Of a DNA stretch of 64,000 bases, positions 40,950 to 50,635 are shown in pieces. The stretch covers positions 15,691-79,690 of the forward strand of contig NZ_DAOUCJ010000050.1 in the NCBI RefSeq assembly GCF_034432235.1. Direction: 5' to 3'. How positions within the stretch are numbered: the first letter of the stretch is position 1; each line of letters opens with the position of its first letter. Below the pieces are notes generated by a model that had not been told where the DNA came from, searched no databases, and worked only from the letters and a program-made list of their open reading frames with translations. Made by a program: the position numbers and the translations under genes. Origin of the DNA: Thermoflexus sp. GTDB lineage: Bacteria > Chloroflexota > Anaerolineae > Thermoflexales > Thermoflexaceae.

Positions 40950-42158
40950 ATGGAGATTCCCAGCCCATCCGCCCGTCTTTACCTGAAACCCGAACACGAC
41001 CGGCCGGTCCGCCGCCATCACCCGTGGATCTTCTCGGGAGCCCTGGGCCGTCTGGAGGGCCTGGTGGAGGATGGCGGCCTGGTGGAGGTCTTCACCTTTG
41101 AGGGCGAATGGCTCGCCCGAGGCTATCTCAACCGCCGCTCCCAGATCCTGGTCCGCCTGCTCACCTGGGACCCCCAGGAGGCGATCGATACATCCTTCTG
41201 GCGGCAGCGCCTGGAGCGGGCGGCCCGGGCCCGCCAGGCCCTGCGCCTGGAGGAGCGCGCCACCGCCTATCGCCTGGTCTTCGCCGAGAGCGATGGGCTG
41301 CCCGGGCTCATCGTCGACCGTTACAACGATTTCCTGGTTCTCCAGTCCCTCACCCTGGGGATCGAACGCTGGAAGCCCCTCCTCGTTCGCCTGCTCCAGG
41401 AGCAGTTCCAGCCCCGGGGCATCTATGAGCGAAGCGACGTGGAGGTGCGGGAGAAGGAAGGGATGCCGCCCCGATGCGGGCTCCTCGTGGGCGAGGCCCC
41501 GCCGGACCGGCTCATCATCTCCGAGCATGGGCTTCGCTTCTATGTGGATCTGCTGCGGGGGCACAAGACGGGCTTCTATCTCGATCAGCGGGAGAACCGT
41601 CACCGGGCGGCTGCCTATCTCAACGGCGCGGAGGAAGTCCTCAACGCCTTCTCCTACACCGGCGCCTTCGCCGTCTATGCCCTGGCCGCCGGAGCTCGAC
41701 AGGTGGTGAATGTGGACACCTCGGGGGAAGCGCTGCAACTGGCCCTTGAAAACATCCGGCTGAACGGCTTCGATCCAGGACGGGTGGAAAACGTGGAGGG
41801 GGACGCCTTTCAAGTGCTGCGGCGCTTCGCCGCCGCGGGGCGGCGGTTCGATGCGGTGATCCTGGATCCCCCCAAGTTCGCCTATGCTCAGGCCCACCTG
41901 AACCGCGCGGCCCGCGGCTACAAGGACATCAATCTCCAGGCCCTGCGCCTGATCCGCCCCGGCGGTTTGCTGATCACCTTCTCATGCTCGGGCTTGGTCT
42001 CCCCGGAGCTCTTCCAGAAGATCGTCTTCGCCGCCGCCGAGGACGCGGGACGGGAGGTCCAGATCCTGGAGAAGCTCTCCCAGGCTCCGGATCACCCCAT
42101 CCGCCTTTCCTTCCCCGAATCCGAATATCTCAAAGGCCTGATCTGCCGGGTCTGGTGA
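40950..42158 (+). CDS. rlmI: 23S rRNA (cytosine-C5) methyltransferase, RlmI-like
   Basis: The 402-residue protein has a PUA domain (about 8-80: RLYLKPEHDRPVRRHHPWIF) and a SAM methyltransferase domain with VLNAFSYTGAFAVYALAAGA (motif I), the acidic VDTS, and VILDPPKFA (motif IV). The catalytic cysteine is in TFSCSG. It should methylate a cytosine of 23S rRNA, as RlmI does at C1962. GGGGAG is 6 bases before ATG. Family and role are clear; the exact base is taken from the family. Confidence 0.9.
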   Translation: MEIPSPSARLYLKPEHDRPVRRHHPWIFSGALGRLEGLVEDGGLVEVFTFEGEWLARGYLNRRSQILVRLLTWDPQEAIDTSFWRQRLERAARARQALRLEERATAYRLVFAESDGLPGLIVDRYNDFLVLQSLTLGIERWKPLLVRLLQEQFQPRGIYERSDVEVREKEGMPPRCGLLVGEAPPDRLIISEHGLRFYVDLLRGHKTGFYLDQRENRHRAAAYLNGAEEVLNAFSYTGAFAVYALAAGARQVVNVDTSGEALQLALENIRLNGFDPGRVENVEGDAFQVLRRFAAAGRRFDAVILDPPKFAYAQAHLNRAARGYKDINLQALRLIRPGGLLITFSCSGLVSPELFQKIVFAAAEDAGREVQILEKLSQAPDHPIRLSFPESEYLKGLICRVW

Positions 42159-42241
42159 AGCGCCCGGGCCACGTCATGCCGCGCCATGCGGAGCCTTCCG
42201 GTATAAAATGGGAACAGCAACGATGGAGAAGGGAGGCCGGG

Positions 42242-42805
42242 ATGGGTGTGGCGCTTCCCCTGCGCCGGTTCACGGTGGAGGAATATCACCGGCTGGCCGA
42301 GGCCGGTATCCTGAGGGAGGACGAACGGGTGGAACTCATCGAGGGAGCGATCCGCGAGATGCCACCGATCTCCAGCGCCCACGCAGGTGCAGTAAACCGT
42401 CTGCTGGATCGACTGTTCTCCCTGCAGGCGAAGGGGCAGGGGATCGTGAGCGTGCAGAACCCCATCCGTCTGGGTCCTTATTCGGAGCCGCAGCCGGATC
42501 TGGCGCTGTTGCGGCCGCGGGCGGATTTCTATGCCTCCGCCCATCCCGGGCCTTCGGATGTGCTGCTGGTCATCGAGGTGGCGGAGTCCTCCGCCGATTA
42601 CGATCGGGAGCACAAACTTCCCCTTTACGGCCGGGCGGGGATTCCGGAGGCCTGGGTGGTGGATCTGGCCCGGGGGGAGGTGGTGGTGGGGCGGGATCCT
42701 TCCCCGGAGGGCTATCGGGCGATCCGGATCGCCCGGCGGGGCGAAGTCCTTTCCCCCCTCGCCTTCCCCGACCTCGCCCTCCCCGTCGCGGAAATCCTGG
42801 GGTAA
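42242..42805 (+). CDS. Uma2-family (DUF820) putative restriction-like endonuclease
   Basis: The protein has 187 residues. The PD-(D/E)XK-type core is visible: FTVEEYHRLAEAGILREDER at the start, then QPDLALLRPR, VIEVAESSADYDREHK and IPEAWVVDL. Asp in QPDLAL, Glu in VIEVAES and Lys in EHKLPLY would form the active site. The family is abundant in Chloroflexota and cyanobacteria, and its job is unknown. GGGAGG is 6 bases before ATG. Confidence 0.9.
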   Translation: MGVALPLRRFTVEEYHRLAEAGILREDERVELIEGAIREMPPISSAHAGAVNRLLDRLFSLQAKGQGIVSVQNPIRLGPYSEPQPDLALLRPRADFYASAHPGPSDVLLVIEVAESSADYDREHKLPLYGRAGIPEAWVVDLARGEVVVGRDPSPEGYRAIRIARRGEVLSPLAFPDLALPVAEILG

Positions 42806-42817
42806 GCGGATGGCGGA

Positions 42818-44077
42818 TCACACGCGGTGGACGGTGATCCGGCGGAGCGCTTCCAGGAACCGATCGATCTCCTCCAGTGTGTTGTAATGCAGTGCGCCCA
42901 CGCGCACCAGCCCCCCCTGCCCTTCCACGCCGAGGCGCTCGGTCACGCCCAGGGCGTAGAAATTCCCGTCCCATACATAGACTCCCTCTCGCCCCAGCGC
43001 CTCCGCGATCTCCCGGGGATGCCGATTCCGGATCCGGAAAGAGACGGTCGGCACCCGCTCCGCCCAGCGCGCCATCGTGCGGATGCCGTAGACCGTGAGG
43101 CCGGGGATCTCCTCCAGTCCTTCCAGCAGCCGCGCGCACAGCGCTTGCTCGTGCTCCCGGATCTTTCCCATCGCCGCGCGGATCGCCGCCCGCCGGGAGG
43201 GGTCCGCTGGGCTTCCGAAGCGCCGGCCGATGTCCGCCAGGTATTCGATCGCGGCGATCAGCCCGGCCAGCCCCTCGTGGTTCTGCGTCCCCGTCTCAAA
43301 GGCCTCGGGCGGGTGATCCGGTGCCGGGCGCACTTTATAGGGGCGGAGCGCCATCAGCCGATCCTTTCGGCCATACAGGACCCCCACATGGGGCCCGAAG
43401 AACTTGTAGGCGGAGCAGACCAGGAAATCGCAGCCCAGCTCCTGCACATCGATGAAGAGGTGCGGCGCCGCGTGGACGGCGTCCACGTAGACCCAGGCGC
43501 CGACCGCGTGAGCCATCTCAACGATGCGGCGCACCGGGTTCACCGTTCCCAGAGCGTTGGAAGCATAGCCCACGGCCACCAGACGGGTGCGCTCGGAGAG
43601 CGCCCGGGCCAGCCCCTCCAGGTCCAGCGTGCCATCCTCCGGGTGGAAATCCACCCAGCGGATGATGGCTCCTTGTTCCTCCAGGGCCAGCCAGGGCGCG
43701 ACGTTGGCGTCGTGATCCAGCCGGGTGACCACGATCTCATCCCCGGGGCGCAACAGCCGGCCGATCGCCCGGCTGATCTGAAAGGTCAGCGTGGTCATAT
43801 TCGGGCCGAAGAGGATCTCCTCCGACGAGGCGCCGAGGAGGTCGGCAGCAGCCTGTCGGGCCCCCGCCATCAGGGTATCGACCCGTCGGCTGGTGGGGAA
43901 GGCCCCATGGGTGTTGGCGTTCGCTTCCACCATGGCCCGGGCCATCGCCTCGATCACGCGTTGGGGCGCCTGGGAGCCTCCCGGGCCATCCAGGAACACC
44001 GGGACCTTCCCCTCGATCTCCTGCCCGAGGGCAGGGAACTCCTTCCGGATCTCCCAGACCCATTCCGCGGTGGCCAT
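42818..44077 (-). CDS. Cysteine desulfurase-like PLP enzyme lacking the catalytic cysteine
   Basis: This 419-residue class V aminotransferase has LDGPGGSQAPQRVIEAM, TRLDHDANVAPW, VDAVHAAPH and the PLP lysine in CSAYKFFGPHVG. In SufS/CsdA a cysteine sits in the loop before RVSxxxYNT; here the loop reads YVWDGNFYALGVTERLG without cysteine, followed by VRVGALHYNTLEEID. That pattern fits the group described as cysteine desulfurase family protein (VC1184 subfamily), whose substrate is uncertain. GGGAGG is about 7 bases before ATG 44077. It converges with the Uma2 gene. Confidence 0.88.
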   Translation of the reverse strand: MATAEWVWEIRKEFPALGQEIEGKVPVFLDGPGGSQAPQRVIEAMARAMVEANANTHGAFPTSRRVDTLMAGARQAAADLLGASSEEILFGPNMTTLTFQISRAIGRLLRPGDEIVVTRLDHDANVAPWLALEEQGAIIRWVDFHPEDGTLDLEGLARALSERTRLVAVGYASNALGTVNPVRRIVEMAHAVGAWVYVDAVHAAPHLFIDVQELGCDFLVCSAYKFFGPHVGVLYGRKDRLMALRPYKVRPAPDHPPEAFETGTQNHEGLAGLIAAIEYLADIGRRFGSPADPSRRAAIRAAMGKIREHEQALCARLLEGLEEIPGLTVYGIRTMARWAERVPTVSFRIRNRHPREIAEALGREGVYVWDGNFYALGVTERLGVEGQGGLVRVGALHYNTLEEIDRFLEALRRITVHRV

Positions 44078-44137
44078 CGCGGGACCTCCCATAGGGGATT
44101 GGGCTTCGGGCTTCGCAGGCGGTTGCCTTGCCGATCC

Positions 44138-45481
44138 TCAGGAGCGCGGAGGGCCTCCGTCCAGGGTCCCCTGCCGGAGGAGCCCCCGGATCAGCGGCTC
44201 CATCCGCTCGAGGACGCGAACCGGAAAAGTGAGCTGGCCCAGCCAGAGATCCGATAGGGGAACCGGACCCATGCGTGGCACATCGCCTACTCCGTAGCGG
44301 GCCAGCAGGATCAGGTTCCAGGTTACAGCGACCAGGCTGAACATGAGGACTGGCCGCATTCCCCAGCGTGCTCGCCCGGCCTCGTAGAGTGCCGCCAGCC
44401 CGAGGGCGAACCCGGCGAACAAACCGGTCAGCAGCCGCGGCCCGAAGGCGGCTGCTCCGGACCAGGCGCTCCACGAGCCGACAATATAGATCTGAACGAT
44501 GGTTTGCGCCAGGATGAAATAAGCCCATCGGGGGCGGGCGCGCCGGAGCGGCCCGATCAGGCCCAGCAGGGCGAAGGCGGCGATGGGGGTCCAGAGGAAA
44601 AGACCCCGGTTCGTGGAGAACAGTACCTTTAGCAGATGGGGGGCGCGCCAGTCGAACGATCCCGCTCCCGCGATCCCGTAGGGATTCCCCACCACCCACT
44701 GTCCAAACACGATCCGCCAGACAATCATCTGAGGCAGGAAGCCGATCCCTGCCCCGATCCCCAGGGCTGCCAGCCGGAGTGCCCCTTCCCGTGGCATTTG
44801 GCGAAGCCGCGCCAGATCCTCCAGCGCTGGCCACATCAGCAAGGTCACATTCTGATAGCGCACCATCGCTGCCAGCCCGCCGATCAGCCCCAGCCGCAGC
44901 CGGGTCCAACCGGTGGGCGCGTTCGCCCGGGCCCATTCCCACAAAAGCAGGGCGTTGACGAAGAAATCCGGCGCGTGGGCCATGAAAGGATGAGCGGACA
45001 TATAGAACACCAGCGGCGAGGCCAGCCACGCGGTCAGGATCCCCCCGATGGCGCAAGCAGGGGAAGCGATCCGACGGGCCATCTGCCGGAGCAGTTCCAG
45101 GCCGATCAGGGTGTAGAGGGCGGATCCCAGGGCGGTTAGTATGAAGTAGGGCGTGCTGTATCCATCGGCCTCCCCGGGGATCCCCAGCGCCTTCCCGAGA
45201 TGGATGATGAGATGAGCGGTGAAGAAGAAAGGGGACCACAGCAACGCTGGCCCGATTGGCCATTCATTGATCCGATGCCCCGTGGGCGAGATGCCGCGCT
45301 CGCTGGCGTATCCGAAGTGAGCGAATTCCTCGCTGACATCCAGGCTGTGGCGGATCGCCGCCGCGCGCAGCCATGCGTAATACGCGACGGTATCCATGCC
45401 GTGCAGCTGCGGGCGGAAGAGAAGCAGGAGGATCCCAAGCCAGGTGCCGATGAGGAGCGCTCGATATCGGGTCTCCTTCAT
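44138..45481 (-). CDS. Polytopic membrane protein, glycosyltransferase-like (PMT/ArnT-type)
   Basis: This 447-residue membrane protein has about 11 hydrophobic segments. The first outward loop has HGMDTVAYYAWLRAAAIRHS and the charged GHRINEWPIGPALLWSPFF, features of GT-C membrane glycosyltransferases using lipid-linked sugars; AMVRYQN is also typical. No exact family can be fixed. Its ATG overlaps the stop of the GT87-like gene (ATGA), so the two are translated together. Confidence 0.75.
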   Translation of the reverse strand: MKETRYRALLIGTWLGILLLLFRPQLHGMDTVAYYAWLRAAAIRHSLDVSEEFAHFGYASERGISPTGHRINEWPIGPALLWSPFFFTAHLIIHLGKALGIPGEADGYSTPYFILTALGSALYTLIGLELLRQMARRIASPACAIGGILTAWLASPLVFYMSAHPFMAHAPDFFVNALLLWEWARANAPTGWTRLRLGLIGGLAAMVRYQNVTLLMWPALEDLARLRQMPREGALRLAALGIGAGIGFLPQMIVWRIVFGQWVVGNPYGIAGAGSFDWRAPHLLKVLFSTNRGLFLWTPIAAFALLGLIGPLRRARPRWAYFILAQTIVQIYIVGSWSAWSGAAAFGPRLLTGLFAGFALGLAALYEAGRARWGMRPVLMFSLVAVTWNLILLARYGVGDVPRMGPVPLSDLWLGQLTFPVRVLERMEPLIRGLLRQGTLDGGPPRS

Positions 45482-46662
45482 GCGGATGGTTTCCCCCACA
45501 ACTCATAGGCCAGCAGGATCCATAGCCCCAGCGCCCCCAGCGTTCCCATGTCCAGCAGGGGTGTCCACCCGATGAAGGCATGCCAGGCTATTCCCCAGAG
45601 GGCGATGGCGCCGATGCTCATGGCCATGGCGGCATGCCAGACTCGGGAACGCTGGCCGGCCTGGCGGAGCAGGGCGCAAAGGGCCAGACTGAGCATGACG
45701 CCGTGATGATACCATGTCCCCGGGTTGGCCAGGAAGACGGCGGCCGTCGTCCATGCGGACCGATCCGCAAAGGGCTCCCGGGGCGTTCCGGGCCGGCCCA
45801 GTCCGGCCAGCGTCAGGAGAACGAGCGCGCCGGCCATGGCCCCACCGATCCAGCGGGCGGCGATCGGCGCATCGATCAGCGCGAATCCGTAGGGATGGCG
45901 GGTCAACCAGCGGATGGCCATGGAGGGCAGGTTCTGAGCGGGCGGATATGCGCTGCCTCCGCCGGCCATTGGCGCTTGAAGGAACCCCAGGGCGGGCGGG
46001 CCGAAGACCATGGCGCTCGCCCCCATGGCGAGGGCGATCCCCAACGTCAGTCCCCTCAGCGCCCGCCATCGACCCTCCCAGAGCAGGAGGCCGGCCACTC
46101 CGATGGCCAGCGGCTTCAACATCAGGCTCATCCCCAGCAGGAACCCTCCCCTTCCCTCATGTCCCTGTCGGATCGCCTGGAGGGCGAGGACGGCGAGCAG
46201 GGCGACCATCGGATTGACCTGGCCGGCGTAGAGGCTGACCAGGAACGGCGGGAAGAGCCCGACGCTCATCCGGATCAGCGCTCGCCGTTGGGGACGATGG
46301 GGCTCCCCGAAGAGGCGCGCCGCGGCCTCTGCCGTCAGCAGCGCGCCCGCGGCCTGAAGGGCGATCCACAGCCCCATCCCTCGATCGGGGAATGCCAGCA
46401 TGGGGAGAACCAGCAGCGCGGTGAACGGGGGGTAGCGATAGGGCATCGTGTAGCGCTCGAACCCCAGGGCGGCGGCAGCCCGCGCGTAGTCGGCTTCGCC
46501 CCACTGGTAGACGTTTTCCCCGTGTCGGAACCCCCAGGCTGCCATTGCATAAGGGGGGTAATCCACAGGGGAATGGCGCAGGAGGATCCACGTCACTGCC
46601 GCCATATAGGAGAGAACAAGGGCGATCTGGCTGAGAAGCTCCATGCTGTTGATGCGCTTCAT
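45478..46662 (-). CDS. GT87-family membrane glycosyltransferase (DUF2029)
   Basis: This 394-residue membrane protein has about ten helices. The stretch YRYPPFTALLVLPMLAFPDR and GQVNPMVALLAVLALQA with the following LMLKPL match the GT87 alpha-mannosyltransferase family, which uses polyprenyl-phosphate-mannose outside the membrane. The helix/loop order agrees. It forms a two-gene unit with the protein after it, possibly for lipid or exopolysaccharide glycosylation. Confidence 0.82.
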   Translation of the reverse strand: MKRINSMELLSQIALVLSYMAAVTWILLRHSPVDYPPYAMAAWGFRHGENVYQWGEADYARAAAALGFERYTMPYRYPPFTALLVLPMLAFPDRGMGLWIALQAAGALLTAEAAARLFGEPHRPQRRALIRMSVGLFPPFLVSLYAGQVNPMVALLAVLALQAIRQGHEGRGGFLLGMSLMLKPLAIGVAGLLLWEGRWRALRGLTLGIALAMGASAMVFGPPALGFLQAPMAGGGSAYPPAQNLPSMAIRWLTRHPYGFALIDAPIAARWIGGAMAGALVLLTLAGLGRPGTPREPFADRSAWTTAAVFLANPGTWYHHGVMLSLALCALLRQAGQRSRVWHAAMAMSIGAIALWGIAWHAFIGWTPLLDMGTLGALGLWILLAYELWGKPSA

Positions 46663-46873
46663 TGCTGATGATTCTGCTCCCTGTAGTTCCTTCGACTATA
46701 TTACAGCTCAATCCATGGGGCTCGGCGAGCTGGCATTCGTTGAGGGAATTCCGATCATCGGTCTCAGCGAAAGGAGAATAGGTTCGGTTGCGGAAACCCC
46801 GCGCGCGTTCTATCATCTACTTCAGAGGTCGATTGCCGGCGCTTCCCCATTCACCATCACAGGAGGAAGGGGG

Positions 46874-49822
46874 ATGAAGAAATGGGTTTATCTCTTTGAA
46901 GAGGGCTATCGGGAGATCCCGGCAGAGCGCCGCCGGGATCTCCTTGGCGGCAAGGGCGCGGGGCTGGCGGAGATGGCCGGAGCGGGCCTTCCCGTTCCCC
47001 CGGGATTTACGATCACGACCGAGGCCTGCAATGCCTACTTTGCGGCGGGCAAGCAGTTCCCCGAGGGCATGTGGGAGCAGGTCCTGGAAGCGCTCCATCG
47101 GGTGGAGGAGAAAGTCGGCCGCCGCTTCGGTGATCCCCAGAATCCCCTCCTGGTCTCGGTCCGCTCGGGCGCCAAGTTCTCCATGCCCGGGATGATGGAT
47201 ACCGTCCTCAACGTCGGGTTGACCGATGAAACCGTCCACGGCCTGATCGCCCAGACCGGCGACGAGCGTTTCGCCTACGATGCTTACCGCCGGCTCATCC
47301 AGATGTTCGGGCGCATCGTTAAGGGCATCCCCGGCGAGAAATTCGAGCACATCCTGGATCGCTATAAGGCGAAGACGAAGGGCAAGCAGGACACGGATCT
47401 GACGGCGGATATGCTTCGGGATATCGTTGAAGACTTCAAGGCCCTTTACCGCAAGGAGCTGGAAGAGGAATTCCCTCAGGATCCCCTGGAGCAGCTTCGC
47501 CAGGCGATCCGGGCCGTGTTCGATTCCTGGTTCGGCAAGCGGGCGGTGGATTACCGCAACTTCTATAAGATCCCGCATGATCTGGGCACCGCGTGCAATG
47601 TCCAGACCATGGTCTTCGGCAACATGGGCTTCGACTCGGCCACTGGCGTGGCCTTCACCCGAAACCCGGCCACGGGGGAGAAGGAGCTCTATGGGGAGTA
47701 TCTCCCCAATGCCCAGGGGGAGGATGTGGTGGCCGGTATCCGCACACCCCTCAAGATCACGAAGAAGGCCTCTCAGGAGTGGGCCCGGGAGCATGGGATC
47801 CCCGAGGAGGAGCGTCGTCTGCGGTATCCAAGCCTCGAGGAGCGGATGCCGGAAACCTACCGCCAGTTCCTGGAGGTGGCCGCCCTGCTGGAGCGCCACT
47901 ACCGGGATGTCCAGGACCTGGAGTTCACCATCGAGCGCGGGCGGCTCTGGATGCTCCAGACCCGCACCGGCAAGCGCACCGCCAGGGCGGCCGTCAAGAT
48001 CGCCGTGGACATGGTCCACGAGGGGCTCATCACCAAGGAAGAGGCGGTGATGCGGGTGGAGCCCGAGCAGATCAACCAGCTGCTTCTCCCGCGTTTCGAT
48101 GAGAAGGCTAAGGAGCGGGCCCGCGAGAAGGGGGAGCTCTTGGCGCGGGGCCTCAATGCCTCCCCGGGCGCGGCCACTGGCCATGCGGTCTTCGATGCGG
48201 ATACGGCCGAGGCCTGGGGGCGGAATGGCCGCCCGGTGATCCTGGTTCGCCCGGAGACCACGCCGGACGATGTGCACGGGATGATCGCCGCGCGTGGCAT
48301 CCTCACCCAGCGCGGCGGGGCGACCTCCCACGCGGCGGTGGTGGCTCGTGGTCTGGGCAAGCCGGCGGTAGTGGGTTGCGAGGCGTTGCAGATCGATCTG
48401 GAGCGCAGGCAGTTCTCCGTCAACGGCCGGGTGATCCGGGAGGGCGATTTCATTTCCATCGACGGCTCCACCGGTGAGGTCTTCGCCGGCCAGATCCCCA
48501 CCATCGATCCCAATCTGGCGGAGGAACGGGAGCTGGTGGAATTGCTCTCCTGGGCCGATGAGTTCCGCCGCCTCCAGGTCTGGGCCAACGCGGATTACCC
48601 GCGGGATGCCCGCAAGGCCCGGGAATTCGGCGCTGAGGGCATCGGCCTGGCCCGCACCGAGCACATGTTCTTCGAGACCGATCGCCTGCCCTATGTGCGC
48701 CAGATGATCCTCAACGCCCCCGAGGCTCAGCGCCTGATGGATCAGCTGCGGGCGGCGCAGCAGGCTGTCCAGACCCGGCCCGATGACCCGAAGGCTCAGA
48801 AGGCCCTTCGCGAGGCGGAGCGGGCCGTTCGGACCTCGAAAGCGGTCCGGGCCTATCGCAAGGCCCTCGATCGCCTGTTGCCGGTCCAGCGGAAGGACTT
48901 CGAAGGACTCTTCGAGGCCATGGACGGACTGCCGGTGATCATCCGGCTCATCGACCCGCCCATGCATGAGTTCCTGCCGCGCTATGAGGAGCTCCTGGCG
49001 GAGGTGGTGGAGCTGCGAACTCGCATCGAGGAGCGCCGCCGGATCAAGGGCTATCGCCCGCGCAAAGGCGAGAAGTCCCTCAAGCAGATGGAGGAGGAGC
49101 TCGCCGAGAAGGAGGCGCTCCTGCGGGCGGTCAACGCTTTGCGGGAGATGAACCCCATGCTGGGCCTGCGGGGCATCCGCCTGGGCATCCTCTATCCGGA
49201 CATCATCCGCCTTCAGGTCCGGGCCATCTTCGAAGCTGCCTGCAATGTGAAGCGGCGGGGCATCACCCCGAAGCCGGAGATCATGATCCCCCTCAGCGCC
49301 GATGTGAAGGAGCTCCAGATTGTCCGGGAGATCGTGGATGAGGTGGCCCGGGATGTCATGGCGCGGGAGGGGATGGGGATCGATTACAAGTTCGGGACCA
49401 TGATCGAGGTCCCGCGGGCGGCCCTGCTGGCGGGCGAGATCGCCCAGGTGGCCGAGTTCTTCTCCTTCGGCACCAATGATCTGACCCAGACCGTGTGGGC
49501 CATCAGCCGCGACGATGCCGAGGGGAAGTTCCTGTTACGTTATCTGGAGGAGAAGATCCTCCCGGAGAACCCCTTCCAGGTGCTGGATCGCAAAGGGGTG
49601 GGCCGTCTGATGCGGATGGCCGTGGAGGAGGGCCGTCGCACCCGGCCGGATCTGGAGGTGGGCATCTGCGGGGAGCACGGCGGGGATCCTTCTTCGATTG
49701 AGTTCTGCCATGAGATCGGGCTGAACTATGTCAGTGCTTCCCCATATCGTGTTCCGGTGGCGCGTCTGGCAGCTGCCCAGGCGGCCCTGAAAGAGCGGGC
49801 AGCGCGGATCGAAACCCGCTAA
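46874..49822 (+). CDS. ppdK: Pyruvate, phosphate dikinase with two helical insertions
   Basis: The 982-residue enzyme interconverts pyruvate, ATP and phosphate with PEP, AMP and pyrophosphate. The nucleotide domain (LLGGKGAGLAEMAGAGLPVP, VSVRSGAKFSMPGMMDTVLN), the swivelling phosphohistidine (LTQRGGATSHAAVVARG) and the PEP domain (FSFGTNDLTQ, GICGEHGGDP with the catalytic Cys) are complete. The family is normally about 870-900 residues. Two charged helical stretches are extra: about residues 615-668 (before LLPVQRKDF) and about 713-755 (before NPMLGLRG). Both lie in the linker and PEP barrel region. AGGAGG precedes ATG 46874; an upstream open frame is not used. Confidence 0.96.
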   Translation: MKKWVYLFEEGYREIPAERRRDLLGGKGAGLAEMAGAGLPVPPGFTITTEACNAYFAAGKQFPEGMWEQVLEALHRVEEKVGRRFGDPQNPLLVSVRSGAKFSMPGMMDTVLNVGLTDETVHGLIAQTGDERFAYDAYRRLIQMFGRIVKGIPGEKFEHILDRYKAKTKGKQDTDLTADMLRDIVEDFKALYRKELEEEFPQDPLEQLRQAIRAVFDSWFGKRAVDYRNFYKIPHDLGTACNVQTMVFGNMGFDSATGVAFTRNPATGEKELYGEYLPNAQGEDVVAGIRTPLKITKKASQEWAREHGIPEEERRLRYPSLEERMPETYRQFLEVAALLERHYRDVQDLEFTIERGRLWMLQTRTGKRTARAAVKIAVDMVHEGLITKEEAVMRVEPEQINQLLLPRFDEKAKERAREKGELLARGLNASPGAATGHAVFDADTAEAWGRNGRPVILVRPETTPDDVHGMIAARGILTQRGGATSHAAVVARGLGKPAVVGCEALQIDLERRQFSVNGRVIREGDFISIDGSTGEVFAGQIPTIDPNLAEERELVELLSWADEFRRLQVWANADYPRDARKAREFGAEGIGLARTEHMFFETDRLPYVRQMILNAPEAQRLMDQLRAAQQAVQTRPDDPKAQKALREAERAVRTSKAVRAYRKALDRLLPVQRKDFEGLFEAMDGLPVIIRLIDPPMHEFLPRYEELLAEVVELRTRIEERRRIKGYRPRKGEKSLKQMEEELAEKEALLRAVNALREMNPMLGLRGIRLGILYPDIIRLQVRAIFEAACNVKRRGITPKPEIMIPLSADVKELQIVREIVDEVARDVMAREGMGIDYKFGTMIEVPRAALLAGEIAQVAEFFSFGTNDLTQTVWAISRDDAEGKFLLRYLEEKILPENPFQVLDRKGVGRLMRMAVEEGRRTRPDLEVGICGEHGGDPSSIEFCHEIGLNYVSASPYRVPVARLAAAQAALKERAARIETR

Positions 49823-49860
49823 GGGTTTTTCCCCTTCCCTCCCCGGGTTGGGCAAGAATG

Positions 49861-49895
49861 GAGGCGGGGTCCCTGAAGCGCCCCGCCTCTTTTTT
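49861..49895 (+). terminator. Intrinsic terminator of ppdK
   Basis: GAGGCGGGG (49861-49869) and CCCCGCCTC (49881-49889) form a perfect 9-bp stem with an 11-base loop, followed by six T (49890-49895). It is the clearest terminator in the window. Confidence 0.9.
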
Positions 49896-49924
49896 CTGTT
49901 CCTCGCTTTGGGCTTTCCAGAGCG

Positions 49925-50635
49925 CTATGGTGTGGGGAAGGCGATCCCATGCTCCCTCAGGCTGGCGTATCGACCGCGGCCGATGATCAAATGGTCCAGC
50001 ACCCGGATTCCCAGCAGCTGGCCGGCGGCCACCAGATCTCGAGTCAGCGCGATGTCCTCTGGAGATGGGGTGGGATCCCCGGAAGGATGGTTGTGGGCGA
50101 TGATGAGGGAAACCGCGTTGCGCCGGACGGCTTCTCGGAAGATCTCTGCGGGTCGTACCAGGGTGGTGTTAACGTTCCCCACATAGATGGTGGGGATAGC
50201 AATGACTCTTCCTCGGGTATCCAGCAGGAGAACCCGGAGGGTTTCCTGCTCCAGGTCCGCCATGTCGGCCACCAGAAGGTAGGCGTCGTGCGCGGAGCGC
50301 ACCTGAGGGCGTTCCCCGGGCGTGGCGGTCGCGACCCGGCGCCCCAGCTCCAGAGCGGCCTGGATCTGGGCGGCCTTGGCCAGACCGATGCCCGGGATCC
50401 GGGCCAGCTCGGGGATGGGCGTTCGGGCCAGACCGGCCAGCCCTCCGCAAATCTGGAGTACCCGATGGGCCAGATTCAGTGCGTTCTCCCCGCGCCGGCC
50501 GGTTCGGAGCAGGATGGCGAGCAGCTCCGCGGTTGAAAGCGCCCCAGGCCCGTGCTGGATCAGGCGTTCCCGGGGTCGCTCGCTCTCTGGGAGGTCCTTC
50601 ATCGTAATCCAGGGGTAGGTGGAATGGAATTCCAT
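49925..50635 (-). CDS. radC: RadC family DNA repair-associated protein (JAB/MPN domain)
   Basis: The 236-residue protein has an N-terminal helical part with a helix-hairpin-helix (LARIPGIGLAKAAQIQ) and a C-terminal JAB metalloprotease-like domain with the zinc motif AHNHPSGDPTPS (His181, His183, Asp187). KDLPESERPRERL near the start is the family hallmark. The gene name comes from an old assignment; its DNA-repair role is not well established. The first methionine could be at 50635 or at 50602. It converges with ppdK across the terminator. Confidence 0.95.
   Translation of the reverse strand: MEFHSTYPWITMKDLPESERPRERLIQHGPGALSTAELLAILLRTGRRGENALNLAHRVLQICGGLAGLARTPIPELARIPGIGLAKAAQIQAALELGRRVATATPGERPQVRSAHDAYLLVADMADLEQETLRVLLLDTRGRVIAIPTIYVGNVNTTLVRPAEIFREAVRRNAVSLIIAHNHPSGDPTPSPEDIALTRDLVAAGQLLGIRVLDHLIIGRGRYASLREHGIAFPTP

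Noticed and set aside
42202..42207. TATAAA before the Uma2 gene as promoter
   Set aside because: No acceptable -35 was found, so it was not listed as a feature.
46817..48967. Long open frame antisense to ppdK
   Set aside because: It is a mirror of GC-rich codon use in ppdK; no ribosome site and no family pattern in its translation.
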